This document shows positions 44,754-53,612 of a DNA stretch of 62,610 nt, in pieces. Position 1 is the stretch's first letter. Every line of letters begins with the position of its first letter. Location of the stretch: NCBI GenBank assembly GCA_902571525.1, contig CACGCL010000006.1, positions 1 through 62,610 of the forward strand, in the 5' to 3' direction. The DNA is from an uncultured Pelagibacteraceae bacterium. Lineage in GTDB: Bacteria > Pseudomonadota > Alphaproteobacteria > Pelagibacterales > Pelagibacteraceae. A program made the translations under genes and the position numbers. A model generated the notes under the pieces. It saw only the letters and a program-made list of their open reading frames with translations. It searched no databases and was not told where the DNA came from.

Positions 44754-47081
44754 ATGAATTTTTTTAAAAAGATATTAATTATTTTTTTTTTATTATTTTA
44801 TTTTACTAGTTCATTTGCAGAAATGGTAACCTTCAATCAAAGAACAACTGTCAACACTAAAGGTGTCGGTGGTTCGGGAACTGGTTCAGATGATAATGAC
44901 TATGGACTAGCTGCAGGTATAGAGTTTAACAAGGATGGAACAAAAATGTTTGTAAGTTATGCTCAAGTAGATGCTACGGCAACAGTTCCACGACATATAG
45001 TTACATTTAATCTATCTACACCATACGACATATCCACAAAAACTTTTGCAGGTGACATTGAAAGATGTGTATTTAATTTAGATACAGGAGATCAAGGCCA
45101 ACAATTATATGACTTAGAAATAACTAGTGATGGAATGAAAATTTTAGTAGCCTCAAGACGTAATGTTCAAAATAGAGATTTCGACAAAGCGTATGTGCTA
45201 AATTTGACTTCACCCTACGATATATCTTCTTGTACTCGAGCATCAGCAACAAACGATCTTGATCATAATGATTTTCAAAATGGTAGTTTAGCAGGAGATA
45301 GAACTGATAATAACGACGGTAGATCAAACAATTTGCTTGAAGGTATCGAAATAAATAATGATGGTACTAAATTATTTTTAATGTATAGAGATACTAATTC
45401 ATCTGATGGTGTTGGGGGTAGATTATTAGAATATAATCTCACTACCCCTTATGATTTATCAGAGTCGTCTTTATCTCTAGTCACCTCAGCAGGAATAAAA
45501 TTAACTGAAAATGTCATAACTGGTGCTCATGGACCAGCCTCTTTAAGATTTAGACCTGATGGAAAAAGATTATTTATTGTAAATCATGCTCATGGTGGAA
45601 CTTCAAGAATACTCCAAATTTCCTTAACAAATGCTTTTGATACATCTTCATTTGTAATAGATGGTAGTTTCGATATTGATAATTTATCAGCCTATGGAAA
45701 CTCACAACCAAGAGGGATTGCATTTAGCTCAAATGGATTAAAAATGTATGTAACTAAGGATAGAAGCACAAATCCTGATGCTGGTCTTGATCAAGTTATT
45801 GAATATGATTTAGTTTGTCCTTTTAATATTATAGCTGGTAAATGTCCTTCAATTACTGAAAATAATGATCGACATGGTTTAGCAATTGCTCAAATAGAAA
45901 TTGCTAAAAGAACTATTGATCATTCAACAGATACTGCTTTAAATCGCCTTAAGTGGATTAGAAGAAATAAAGACAAACAAAATTTATCAAACCTAAATAT
46001 TGATATTAATTTTACAAATAAAAGATTAGCTTCTTTGACGGAGCTTGTTAAAAAAACTGCAATAAAAAAGAAAACAAATAATGATAAGGACCAAAACATA
46101 TTTTATTGGAGCGAAGGAAGTATTTCTTTAGGTACAATTGGAGATACAGGCATTTCTTCCACAAGAAAAATTGATACTAATGCTATCACATTTGGATCAG
46201 ATAGATTTACTAAAAATAATGGAATTAGAGGTCTGGCATTTAGATTTGGCAAAAACGATGTTGATATTGGAAACGATGGAAGCAATTTAGATACTGATAC
46301 TTATAATATTACCTATTACGATACCACAGCTATAAAAGATGACACAAAGTTTTTAGATAAAATTTTTGGTATTGGTAAATTAAGTTCCGATTTATTAACT
46401 GTTCTTGATGGTAAGAATTTAACAGCAGAGAGAGACGGTCTTCAAATGTATGGAACATTTAGAATTAAAGATGAAATAAAAAAAGATAATCTCATTTTAA
46501 TTCCTTACCAAAGAATTGATGTTGGTCATACTATTTTAGGATCTTATCAAGAATCTGGTCTGGGAGCTATAAATGTTAGGAAACAACATGTCAGGTCAAA
46601 AAAAATAAGAGCAGGTTTATCAGCTATTGAGGATTTATCTAATGATAAATATACATTTAAGAGACACGGTAAATTAGAATATGTTGCAGATGTCGATCGA
46701 TCTTCCAATTTTAAATATAACTATGTTGGTGATAGAAACGCTAATTTTAATGATAAATTGCATTCGGAGGCTTTTCACAACATCAATGGTGAAATTGGTA
46801 TTGATATAGTTTTGCCTGATAGTTTTAGTATATTTTTAATATATGAACGTAATCAAGCAATCGACACAGGGCACACTGATAAAGTACATATTGCTATAGG
46901 ATATTTACCAAATAAAGAGACTAATTATGCTTTTACAATTGAGGGCTCAGAAAATCTTTTATCAAAATTAGAACTTAAAAAAAATATTAATGGATTTAAT
47001 TTAGGTTTTAACATTAAAGATGATTTAGCAAATTCAGGTGATTATAAAGAGGCTAATTTCACGTTAAATAAAGTCTTTTAA
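44754..47081 (+). CDS. Secreted beta-propeller protein with putative C-terminal beta-barrel (paralogue 1)
   Basis: 775 residues. Signal peptide KKILIIFFLLFYFTSSFA at the start. Residues about 30-350 hold at least five repeats of the form F-x-x-DG-x-KMFV ... L-x-x-PYDIS, a propeller-like pattern. CPFNIIAGKCPSITENNDR and a helical stretch with LNRLKWIRRN follow. The last 300 residues alternate like beta strands and finish in ANFTLNKVF, a terminal Phe typical of outer-membrane barrels. I infer a surface-exposed autotransporter-like protein. The next gene is a close paralogue, 40 bases away. Not a family I can name. Confidence 0.7.
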   Translation: MNFFKKILIIFFLLFYFTSSFAEMVTFNQRTTVNTKGVGGSGTGSDDNDYGLAAGIEFNKDGTKMFVSYAQVDATATVPRHIVTFNLSTPYDISTKTFAGDIERCVFNLDTGDQGQQLYDLEITSDGMKILVASRRNVQNRDFDKAYVLNLTSPYDISSCTRASATNDLDHNDFQNGSLAGDRTDNNDGRSNNLLEGIEINNDGTKLFLMYRDTNSSDGVGGRLLEYNLTTPYDLSESSLSLVTSAGIKLTENVITGAHGPASLRFRPDGKRLFIVNHAHGGTSRILQISLTNAFDTSSFVIDGSFDIDNLSAYGNSQPRGIAFSSNGLKMYVTKDRSTNPDAGLDQVIEYDLVCPFNIIAGKCPSITENNDRHGLAIAQIEIAKRTIDHSTDTALNRLKWIRRNKDKQNLSNLNIDINFTNKRLASLTELVKKTAIKKKTNNDKDQNIFYWSEGSISLGTIGDTGISSTRKIDTNAITFGSDRFTKNNGIRGLAFRFGKNDVDIGNDGSNLDTDTYNITYYDTTAIKDDTKFLDKIFGIGKLSSDLLTVLDGKNLTAERDGLQMYGTFRIKDEIKKDNLILIPYQRIDVGHTILGSYQESGLGAINVRKQHVRSKKIRAGLSAIEDLSNDKYTFKRHGKLEYVADVDRSSNFKYNYVGDRNANFNDKLHSEAFHNINGEIGIDIVLPDSFSIFLIYERNQAIDTGHTDKVHIAIGYLPNKETNYAFTIEGSENLLSKLELKKNINGFNLGFNIKDDLANSGDYKEANFTLNKVF

Positions 47082-49291
47082 TTTAAATTTTAAGGGTTAA
47101 GTTAATTTCTTTAAAATTTAGATGAGCACACTCAAAAAAACACTTTTATTTTTATCTTTTTATTTTTGCATATCTAATATTTTTGTTCAAAACGCTTGTG
47201 CTATTTTAGAAAGTGGCGACACACTTTCTACTTCCAATTATGAAGTAAGATCATTTGATGTTTCAGGTGAAGAAACTTCAGCCAGAGATATTACATTTAG
47301 TAATGATGGGAAAAAGATGTTTATTGTTGGAAACGTTGGAGATGATGTGAATGAATATACTCTATCAAAAGAATTTAATATATCGTCAGCTGTTTTTGTC
47401 GATAGCTTTCCAGTCCCACAGGCTGGGGACCCATTTGATGTTAAGTTTAACGATGATGGATCAAAAATGTTTGTTGCTGGAAGAGCAAATAAAAAAGTAT
47501 TTGAATATTCGCTCTCTACAAATTTTGATGTATCAGAAGCAACGTATACTGGAAATTCTCTTGATGTTTCATCGAAAGTTACCTCCGGAAATTTTTTTGG
47601 TATAGCTTTTAGTCCTGGAGGTAAAATGTTATTTGCTGTTCATGGTTCGGGGTGTACAGGCAAATGCGTGCATCAATTTTCATTAAATACAAGTTTTGAT
47701 CTTTCGGGTGGAGCTAATTTTATAAGATCTGTTGAGGTGGAAACTCTATTAGCAGGTGGAAATCAACTGAATGGTATAGCGTTCAATGAGAGTGGTACAA
47801 GAATGTTTTTGATAGAAACATTAGGTAATGATGTTGGTCAATATACTTTATCTGAGGGTTTTAACATTTCGACAGCTTCTTTTGATGGTGGTGTAAATGC
47901 TAGTCCTAGTGTTGGTAACCCTAATGGTATAGCTTTTAGCCCTGATGGATTAAGAATGTTTATTACAGGAGCTGGTGACACTGATGTAAAAGAGTATCAC
48001 TTGCCTTGTCCGTTCAATCTTTTTGCTGGAAATTGTGAAAAGATTACTGAAAATAGCGACCGCGCTGGAATAGCAGAGGCACAATTGGAACTTGCAAAAA
48101 GAACAATTAATATATCAACAAGTTCAGTTTTAAATAGATTGAAGTGGATAAAAAGAAATGAGGATAAACAAAATTTATCTAACCAAAATGTTAAATTAAA
48201 CTTTTCAAATTCCATGCTTTCATCCTTAAACCAACTACCTATTTCATCCTTTAAAAGAATATCAACAACTAAAAAAAATACTGAGTCTAATAAAAAGTAT
48301 TTTTACTGGAGCGAAGGCAACATTACACTAGGAAGAGTTGGAGACAGTGACATTGCATCTACAAAGGAAATTAGCACAAATGCTTTAACTTTTGGTTATG
48401 ATAAATTCTCTGACGATTATGGTATCGATGGGGTAGCTTTCAGATTTGGAAGGGATGATGTTGATGTTGGTAATTCTGGAAGTCATTTAGACTCTAATAC
48501 ATTTAATATAACATATTACAACACATCGCCTGTAGAAAATGATACAAAATTTGTAGATAAAATTTTTGGGATAGGAAGATTGAGCTCTGATATTATCACT
48601 AATGTTGGTGGAAATAAATTAACAGCAGAAAGAAAAGGTTATCAACTTTATGGAACTTACAGGCTTAAAGAAGAATTTATAAAAGATAAATTAACTTTTA
48701 TAACTTCTGGACAATTAGACTTAGGGCAAACAATTTTAAAGAGATACAAAGAATCTGGAAAAGAAGCTTTAGCTTTAAATGTTAAGGACCAATATGTTGG
48801 TACATTTAATTTAAGACATTCAATTGCTGTAGTTGAAGATTTATCAAATGAAAAATATGAATTCAAAAGGCATGGTAAACTAGAGTATTTAGTTGATGCT
48901 GATCGGTCTTCCGATATTAAGTATAGTTATGCTAATGATCCATCAAATTCCTATAAGGATAAACTTGATGTAGGATCAGTTCATAATTTTAACGCTGAAA
49001 TTGGTTTAGATTTAATTTTTCCTAATAGGTATAGTATATTTTTAATTTATGAGAGAAATCAAGCTATAAATTCTGGTCACAATGATAATCTTTATATTGC
49101 AATAGGATATTTACCTCATGAAGGTGCCGAATATGCATTTACATTGAATGGTTCAGAAAATTTATTATCGAAGTTAGAATTTAAAAAAAATGTAAACGGT
49201 TTAAATTTAAGCTTTAATGTTAATGATGATTTAACAAATTTAGGCGAAAACAGAGAAGCTAATATTGTATTAAATAAAGTCTTTTAATTTA
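47064..49291 (+). repeat. Tandem gene duplication with identical 22-base ends
   Basis: The last codons and stop region of the two paralogues are identical for 22 bases (47064-47085 and 49270-49291), beginning TTAAATAAAGTC and running past the stop codon. The rest of the C-terminal halves align without large gaps but with many substitutions. This marks the second gene as a tandem copy, with the shared end either recent gene conversion or constraint. Confidence 0.7.
47122..49287 (+). CDS. Secreted beta-propeller protein with putative C-terminal beta-barrel (paralogue 2)
   Basis: 721 residues. Signal peptide with a cut near NACA. Five blade repeats of the pattern GIAF-x-x-DG-x-MF ... YTLS-x-x-FNIS occupy about 50-300. 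They are shorter and more regular than in paralogue 1. CPFNLFAGNCEKITENSDR, a helical linker with LNRLKWIKRN, and the barrel-like part ending ANIVLNKVF match paralogue 1 closely. Two cysteine pairs (SGCTGKC in a blade loop) could form a disulfide. Function unknown; binding of a surface ligand is one option (inference). Confidence 0.7.
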   Translation: MSTLKKTLLFLSFYFCISNIFVQNACAILESGDTLSTSNYEVRSFDVSGEETSARDITFSNDGKKMFIVGNVGDDVNEYTLSKEFNISSAVFVDSFPVPQAGDPFDVKFNDDGSKMFVAGRANKKVFEYSLSTNFDVSEATYTGNSLDVSSKVTSGNFFGIAFSPGGKMLFAVHGSGCTGKCVHQFSLNTSFDLSGGANFIRSVEVETLLAGGNQLNGIAFNESGTRMFLIETLGNDVGQYTLSEGFNISTASFDGGVNASPSVGNPNGIAFSPDGLRMFITGAGDTDVKEYHLPCPFNLFAGNCEKITENSDRAGIAEAQLELAKRTINISTSSVLNRLKWIKRNEDKQNLSNQNVKLNFSNSMLSSLNQLPISSFKRISTTKKNTESNKKYFYWSEGNITLGRVGDSDIASTKEISTNALTFGYDKFSDDYGIDGVAFRFGRDDVDVGNSGSHLDSNTFNITYYNTSPVENDTKFVDKIFGIGRLSSDIITNVGGNKLTAERKGYQLYGTYRLKEEFIKDKLTFITSGQLDLGQTILKRYKESGKEALALNVKDQYVGTFNLRHSIAVVEDLSNEKYEFKRHGKLEYLVDADRSSDIKYSYANDPSNSYKDKLDVGSVHNFNAEIGLDLIFPNRYSIFLIYERNQAINSGHNDNLYIAIGYLPHEGAEYAFTLNGSENLLSKLEFKKNVNGLNLSFNVNDDLTNLGENREANIVLNKVF

Positions 49292-49326
49292 TTTCAATAA
49301 GATTAAACTCAAAAAAAGAGGTATAT

Positions 49327-49701
49327 ATGAGTTATCAATGGGACAATAAAAAACCAACAGCACAAATGCTTGGACGTTGGCAACCATTCCACGATGGTCA
49401 TTACGCTCTGTTTGAAGAAATTATAAAGAAAACAGGACAAGTTTGCATCCAAATCAGAAATGTCCAAGGAGTTGATGATAATCCTTTTGATTTTGAAACA
49501 GTAAAAAAAAAAATTGAAGAAAGATTAAATCCAAAGTTTGAGGGAAGATTTAAAATAATGTTGGTGCCCAATATTACAAATATTTGTTACGGTAGAGGAG
49601 TTGGTTACAAGATAGAGGAAATAGTATTACCAGAGGACATTCAAAAAATATCAGCAACAAATATCAGAAAAAAAATGCGTGAAGAGGGAGAACTTGAGTA
49701 A
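49327..49701 (+). CDS. Small cytidylyltransferase-like nucleotidyltransferase
   Basis: 124 residues. The HxGH motif is in GRWQPFHDGH (His22-Asp-Gly-His25), and the ISATNIR block near the end is the family ISxTxxR signature. This is the nucleotidyltransferase core seen in NadM, CoaD and related enzymes. It adds AMP or CMP to a small phosphorylated acceptor. It follows the second propeller protein by 39 bases and precedes an enoyl-CoA hydratase. Together with the P-loop kinase at 44327 it brackets the tandem pair. Confidence 0.75.
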   Translation: MSYQWDNKKPTAQMLGRWQPFHDGHYALFEEIIKKTGQVCIQIRNVQGVDDNPFDFETVKKKIEERLNPKFEGRFKIMLVPNITNICYGRGVGYKIEEIVLPEDIQKISATNIRKKMREEGELE

Positions 49702-49702
49702 A

Positions 49703-50476
49703 ATGTCAGTTTTATTAAAAGATTTAGGCAGTGGTATTAAAAATATAATTATAAATGATCCTAAAACTTATAATTCACTTTCTTTTAAAACATTAGGATC
49801 TTTAATAAAAATATTTAAAAAATTAAATAATGACAACAAAACTCATGTCATTGTCATAAGTGGAAATGGCAAAGGTTTTAGCGCTGGTCATAATTTAAAA
49901 GAGGTTAAAGGTTTAAAAGTAAGATCTAAATACTTAAAGCTATTCAATTTATGTTCTAAATTAATGATTGATATAGTTGAATGTAGAAAACCAGTTATTG
50001 CAAAAGTTCACGGATCAGCTTACGCAGCAGGATGTCAGTTAGCTGCGAGTTGCGATCTAACTTATTCATCATCAGATGCAAAATTTGCAACACCAGGAGT
50101 AAATATAGGTCTATTTTGTAGTACACCTATGGTTGCTGTGAGTAGAAAAATTAATAGAAAAAGAATGATGAAAATGCTTTTAACAGGTGAGCCTATTAAT
50201 GCAAAATATGCAAAAGAAATTGGTTTAATAAACGATTACTATCCAAAATCAAAACTAAACAAAAAAGTTCTAGAAGTTGCGAAAGTTATTTCATCTAAAT
50301 CTAATGCTTCAATTAGAATTGGAAAAAAAGCTTTTTATAAACAATTAGAGATGCCATTAAAACAAGCTTACACATATACCAGTAAAATGATGACTTTAAA
50401 TATGATGAAACAAGATGCAAAAGAGGGGATATCCGCCTTCTTAGGAAAAAGATCTCCGCGGTGGAAAAATAGATGA
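49703..50476 (+). CDS. Enoyl-CoA hydratase/isomerase family protein
   Basis: The ATG at 49703 begins MSVLLKDLG; a TTG at 49694 closer to AGGGAG is possible. 257 residues. Crotonase oxyanion blocks GKGFSAGHNLKEV and HGSAYAAGCQLAASCDL are intact. The usual second catalytic Glu region reads TPGVNIGLFCSTPM, without a clear Glu, as in ECHDC3-like members. The reaction is uncertain. ATGA-coupled to the CoA-binding protein. Confidence 0.85.
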   Translation: MSVLLKDLGSGIKNIIINDPKTYNSLSFKTLGSLIKIFKKLNNDNKTHVIVISGNGKGFSAGHNLKEVKGLKVRSKYLKLFNLCSKLMIDIVECRKPVIAKVHGSAYAAGCQLAASCDLTYSSSDAKFATPGVNIGLFCSTPMVAVSRKINRKRMMKMLLTGEPINAKYAKEIGLINDYYPKSKLNKKVLEVAKVISSKSNASIRIGKKAFYKQLEMPLKQAYTYTSKMMTLNMMKQDAKEGISAFLGKRSPRWKNR

Positions 50477-50937
50477 AACAAGAATTGGAAATAATTTTAA
50501 AAAACTCAAAAACAATTGCAATGATTGGAGTTAGTTCTTTAAAAGAAAAAGAGGATAGAAAAAATTTAAAAAGAAAACCTTCAACAATTGTAATGAAATA
50601 TATGCAAGACTTTGGCTATAAAGTTATACCCGTCAATCCATTTGCAGCAGGAGAAATAATCCATGGTGAGAAGGTTGTTGCTAAACTTGGCGATATAAAT
50701 GAAAAGATAGATATAGTTAATGTATTTAGACCATCTAAAGAAACACCAGCAATAGCAGAAGATGCAGTAAAAATTAACGCTAAAGTTTTATGGTTACAGT
50801 ATGGAATTAAAAATGACGCAGCAGAGAAAATAGCGAATGATGCAAAAATCAAGTATATTTCTAATCGCTGCATTAAACAGGATTATCAAAATATTTTTCA
50901 AAAAGTTAATCCAGTTTTTCCAGCATTAAAAAATTAA
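50473..50937 (+). CDS. CoA-binding domain protein (YccU-like)
   Basis: 154 residues, one Rossmann-type CoA-binding domain with AMIGVSSLKEKEDRKNLKRKPS, GYKVIPVNPFAAGE and VDVVNVFRPSKETP-type wording (here IDIVNVFRPSKE), ending NRCIKQDYQ. Short stand-alone relatives of succinyl-CoA synthetase alpha. They bind CoA thiol; the function is not established. Overlaps the hydratase stop as ATGA. Confidence 0.85.
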   Translation: MKQELEIILKNSKTIAMIGVSSLKEKEDRKNLKRKPSTIVMKYMQDFGYKVIPVNPFAAGEIIHGEKVVAKLGDINEKIDIVNVFRPSKETPAIAEDAVKINAKVLWLQYGIKNDAAEKIANDAKIKYISNRCIKQDYQNIFQKVNPVFPALKN

Positions 50938-50949
50938 ACAAACCATAAA

Positions 50950-51522
50950 ATGCTGAGAATATTTTTAATTTCATTTTTGTTATTTAATACCAATGCATTT
51001 GCTGAAGAATTAAAAAAAGTTTATTTCGGTGGAGGATGCTTTTGGTGCATGGAAGAATCTTTTGATAAAGCACAAGGAGTAAAAGATGTGATATCTGGGT
51101 ATTCTGGAGGTACAACAAAAAACCCAACATACAAAGAAGTAACTTACGGAAATACAGGACACTTTGAGGTAGTTGAAATTGTCTATGATAATAAAATTAC
51201 AAATTTTGAAAATTTATTAAATATATTTTGGAAAAATATTGACCCATTTGATAAAGCTGGCCAATTTTGTGATAAAGGTTATAGCTACAGATCTGTTGCT
51301 TTTTATCAAAACCAAGAACAAAAAAAAATAATAGAAAATAAAATCAAAGAAATTGAACTTGAATATAATAAAAGTGTAGTAACTTACGTTAAAAGTTTTG
51401 ACAAGTTCTATAAAGCAGAAGATTATCACCAAAACTATTATCAAACTAACTTTATTAATTACTTACTTTATAAAAAAGGTTGTGGTAGAGAGAATAGATT
51501 AGAGCAAATCTGGGAAAAATGA
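50950..51522 (+). CDS. msrA: Periplasmic peptide-methionine (S)-S-oxide reductase
   Basis: 190 residues. Signal peptide with a cut after NAFA (about residue 18). The catalytic Cys30 is in FGGGCFWCMEE; GYSGGTTKNPTYKEV and the late YHQNYY are conserved. Repairs oxidised methionine. An exported MsrA needs a thiol supply from the inner membrane, which is not seen here. ATGA-coupled to a flavodoxin-fold gene. Confidence 0.92.
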   Translation: MLRIFLISFLLFNTNAFAEELKKVYFGGGCFWCMEESFDKAQGVKDVISGYSGGTTKNPTYKEVTYGNTGHFEVVEIVYDNKITNFENLLNIFWKNIDPFDKAGQFCDKGYSYRSVAFYQNQEQKKIIENKIKEIELEYNKSVVTYVKSFDKFYKAEDYHQNYYQTNFINYLLYKKGCGRENRLEQIWEK

Positions 51523-52088
51523 AAAATATTTTTATAGTTTACGGACATTATAATCAAAGCTCATTCAATGCAGCAATAAAGAATACTTTTACTGAGGCTG
51601 CTCAAAAAAAAGGACATTCGGTTGATTGTGTTGATTTATATAAAGAAAAGTTTAATCCAGTTTATGCAGGTGAGAAGCCAGATGATGTAGTATTAGATCA
51701 TCAAAAGAGAATTGATAAATCTGATATTATAGTTTTGGTAGCTCCGATTTGGAATTATCGAATGCCAGCAATTGTCGAAGGTTGGATAGATAGGGTTCTT
51801 TCACCACCATGGGCATTCACATTTAAAAAATTATTTGGAAACTATGGTTATCCAAAAGGTAATTTAAAAGGAAAAAAAGTCATTATATTTTGTACTTACG
51901 GTTCACCAAGGTTCGCAGTTACAACTTTTTTTCTAAATATGCCAATTAGAAGACTTAAAAGGGGTGTTTTTTTTATATGTGGTATTAAGGATGTTCTCTA
52001 TAGAAGATATTTTGAAGTTCCATTTGTATCAGACGAAAAAAGAAAGCAATATTTAAAAGACGTAGAAAATACAGCTGCAAGTTTATAA
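51519..52088 (+). CDS. NAD(P)H-dependent oxidoreductase, flavodoxin fold (NQO1/KefF-like)
   Basis: 189 residues. IFIVYGHYNQSSFNAAI at the start is the FMN phosphate-binding strand-loop; APIWNYRMPAIVEGWIDRVLSPPWAF is the family's active-site block. Probably reduces quinones or acts as an electron donor. Coupling to msrA suggests a redox or oxidative-stress role (inference). Confidence 0.85.
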   Translation: MKNIFIVYGHYNQSSFNAAIKNTFTEAAQKKGHSVDCVDLYKEKFNPVYAGEKPDDVVLDHQKRIDKSDIIVLVAPIWNYRMPAIVEGWIDRVLSPPWAFTFKKLFGNYGYPKGNLKGKKVIIFCTYGSPRFAVTTFFLNMPIRRLKRGVFFICGIKDVLYRRYFEVPFVSDEKRKQYLKDVENTAASL

Positions 52089-52089
52089 T

Positions 52090-52560
52090 TTATTTTTTTA
52101 ATTTACCTGAAAATTTTAAATTCTCTTGAATAAACTTGGATGAATTTTCTTTAATATATTGATCCATAATTTTTACTTTTTCTTCCTCAAACTCTGCAAC
52201 TTTTCTTAGACTTAAGTCAACATACAGTGATAAAGTTTCAATCGTAGATGCAACATATTTTTTTTCTTTATGTATCATTTCAAGCTTGTACTGGAGTCTT
52301 TTTTTATCATGGTCAAAGTATAATAGATTTACATCTACTTCATCACCCTCTTTTACTTCCTCATTATAAGTAATGTGTGACTCAACAACCATAGTACTTT
52401 TTTTATTAGTTTTAGCAGACTCCTCTCCCATGTGAAATCTATTCATTAATATCTCTGCCCCAAACAAATCAAAGATTAAAACATAATATGCGACATTCAT
52501 GTGCCCATTGTAATCTGTCCAGTCCTTGATTATTTTCTTCGAATTTAAATAAAGTGTCAT
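52090..52560 (-). CDS. Hot-dog fold acyl-CoA thioesterase
   Basis: 156 residues. The start motif KDWTDYNGHMNVAYYV is typical of 4HBT thioesterases and especially of those linked to carnitine and betaine metabolism. Releases CoA from a small acyl-CoA. It is one kilobase from the dimethylglycine dehydrogenase operon, so betainyl-CoA hydrolysis is a possible role (inference). Divergent from the following gene by 40 bases. Confidence 0.8.
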   Translation of the reverse strand: MTLYLNSKKIIKDWTDYNGHMNVAYYVLIFDLFGAEILMNRFHMGEESAKTNKKSTMVVESHITYNEEVKEGDEVDVNLLYFDHDKKRLQYKLEMIHKEKKYVASTIETLSLYVDLSLRKVAEFEEEKVKIMDQYIKENSSKFIQENLKFSGKLKK

Positions 52561-52600
52561 TTTTTCTTAAAATTGTATTTAAATATTATATTATAAATTT

Positions 52601-53071
52601 GTGAATTTTAAAATTTTTAAACCATTATTGTTAATTATATTTTCTTTATATACTCAATTTTCTTACGCAGAAATTTTGAAACCAAATATATCTATTTTGC
52701 CGTCAGAAGTTGTTAAAATTCAATTAAGTGGTTTGCAAAAAAATAATATGCCCAAAGAGGATTACGGTATTATGCAAACTTGGGAATTTGCACATCCAAA
52801 AAATAAAATTTTTACGGGACCTTATGATAAGTTTAAAGCGATGATAAAAAAAGATTCATATTCAATTTTAATTAATCATAAAGCGCATGAAATTAATGAG
52901 ATATTTATAAATGAAAATGTTGCAACTTATGAAGTAACTATTTTAGGTAAAGACAAAAAATTTTATAAATTTAAATGGCAAGTTGAAAAATATAATAAAG
53001 ATGGACCACTTAAAGGGTGTTGGTTAACAACTGCTGTTTTAGCTCCTAAAATATTAGGCTCTTCGGTTTAA
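52601..53071 (+). CDS. Secreted DUF4864-like protein
   Basis: 156 residues from a GTG start. A signal peptide (FKPLLLIIFSLYTQFSYA) is followed by a small alpha+beta domain, with VVKIQLSGLQKNNMPKEDYGIMQTWEFA and a final GCWLTTAVLAP. The pattern fits DUF4864. Function unknown; a periplasmic binding role is likely. Its stop overlaps the next convergent gene by 4 bases. Confidence 0.7.
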   Translation: MNFKIFKPLLLIIFSLYTQFSYAEILKPNISILPSEVVKIQLSGLQKNNMPKEDYGIMQTWEFAHPKNKIFTGPYDKFKAMIKKDSYSILINHKAHEINEIFINENVATYEVTILGKDKKFYKFKWQVEKYNKDGPLKGCWLTTAVLAPKILGSSV

Positions 53072-53310
53072 TTATTCTCTGCTGGCTTTATTTTACCATT
53101 CTCCATTTTAGGTGGTGAATACTTTGTGTCTGGAGAAAAATTATTGTCGAATCTAAAGTAAACTAAAGTAAGAATTAAAAGCATTAAGCTAGCTATCGAT
53201 AAGGTTATAAATGGAACTTTTTTATTCGATAATTTAAAAGCTATTTTTATAAAATAAAAAGTTATAAAAGGAGCTAAAATGCTTAATATAATTAATATTT
53301 TTTTTGTCAT
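53068..53310 (-). CDS. Small two-span membrane protein (DUF6111-like)
   Basis: 80 residues with two hydrophobic segments (about 4-25 and 35-51) and a polar tail (FSPDTKYSPPKMENG). The layout of two spans and a PP-x-x-ENG-type tail suggests the alphaproteobacterial DUF6111 group. Function unknown. Confidence 0.6.
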   Translation of the reverse strand: MTKKILIILSILAPFITFYFIKIAFKLSNKKVPFITLSIASLMLLILTLVYFRFDNNFSPDTKYSPPKMENGKIKPAENN

Positions 53311-53362
53311 AGTGCGTCATTAGAATTATATATTAAAATTCACATTTTGGTAATTTCACAAT

Positions 53363-53566
53363 ATGTCCAAGCCTCCTTTTTATCTAAGAATACCAATTTT
53401 AATGGCAATCCTTTGTCTACCACCTATCGGTGCAAACCAAATTGGATGGTATTTTTGGGGTAAAGCAGTAGGTCTTAATTGTGGAATGGTTGCAGGTGCT
53501 ATTAGCGTTACTGTAGCAGGCTATCTCATGTATATAAAAGATTGGCGAGACTTTGAAGATGATTAG
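53363..53566 (+). CDS. Small membrane protein, 67 residues
   Basis: Two hydrophobic stretches (about 8-24 and 36-57) and a closing KDWRDFEDD tail. No recognisable family. Expressed just before the dimethylglycine dehydrogenase operon (46-base gap). A lone G-rich codon choice is not evident. Confidence 0.55.
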   Translation: MSKPPFYLRIPILMAILCLPPIGANQIGWYFWGKAVGLNCGMVAGAISVTVAGYLMYIKDWRDFEDD

Positions 53567-53612
53567 CAAAATTTATGTTTCGTTAATAATCAAAATTTAG
53601 TAAAACCTTATT

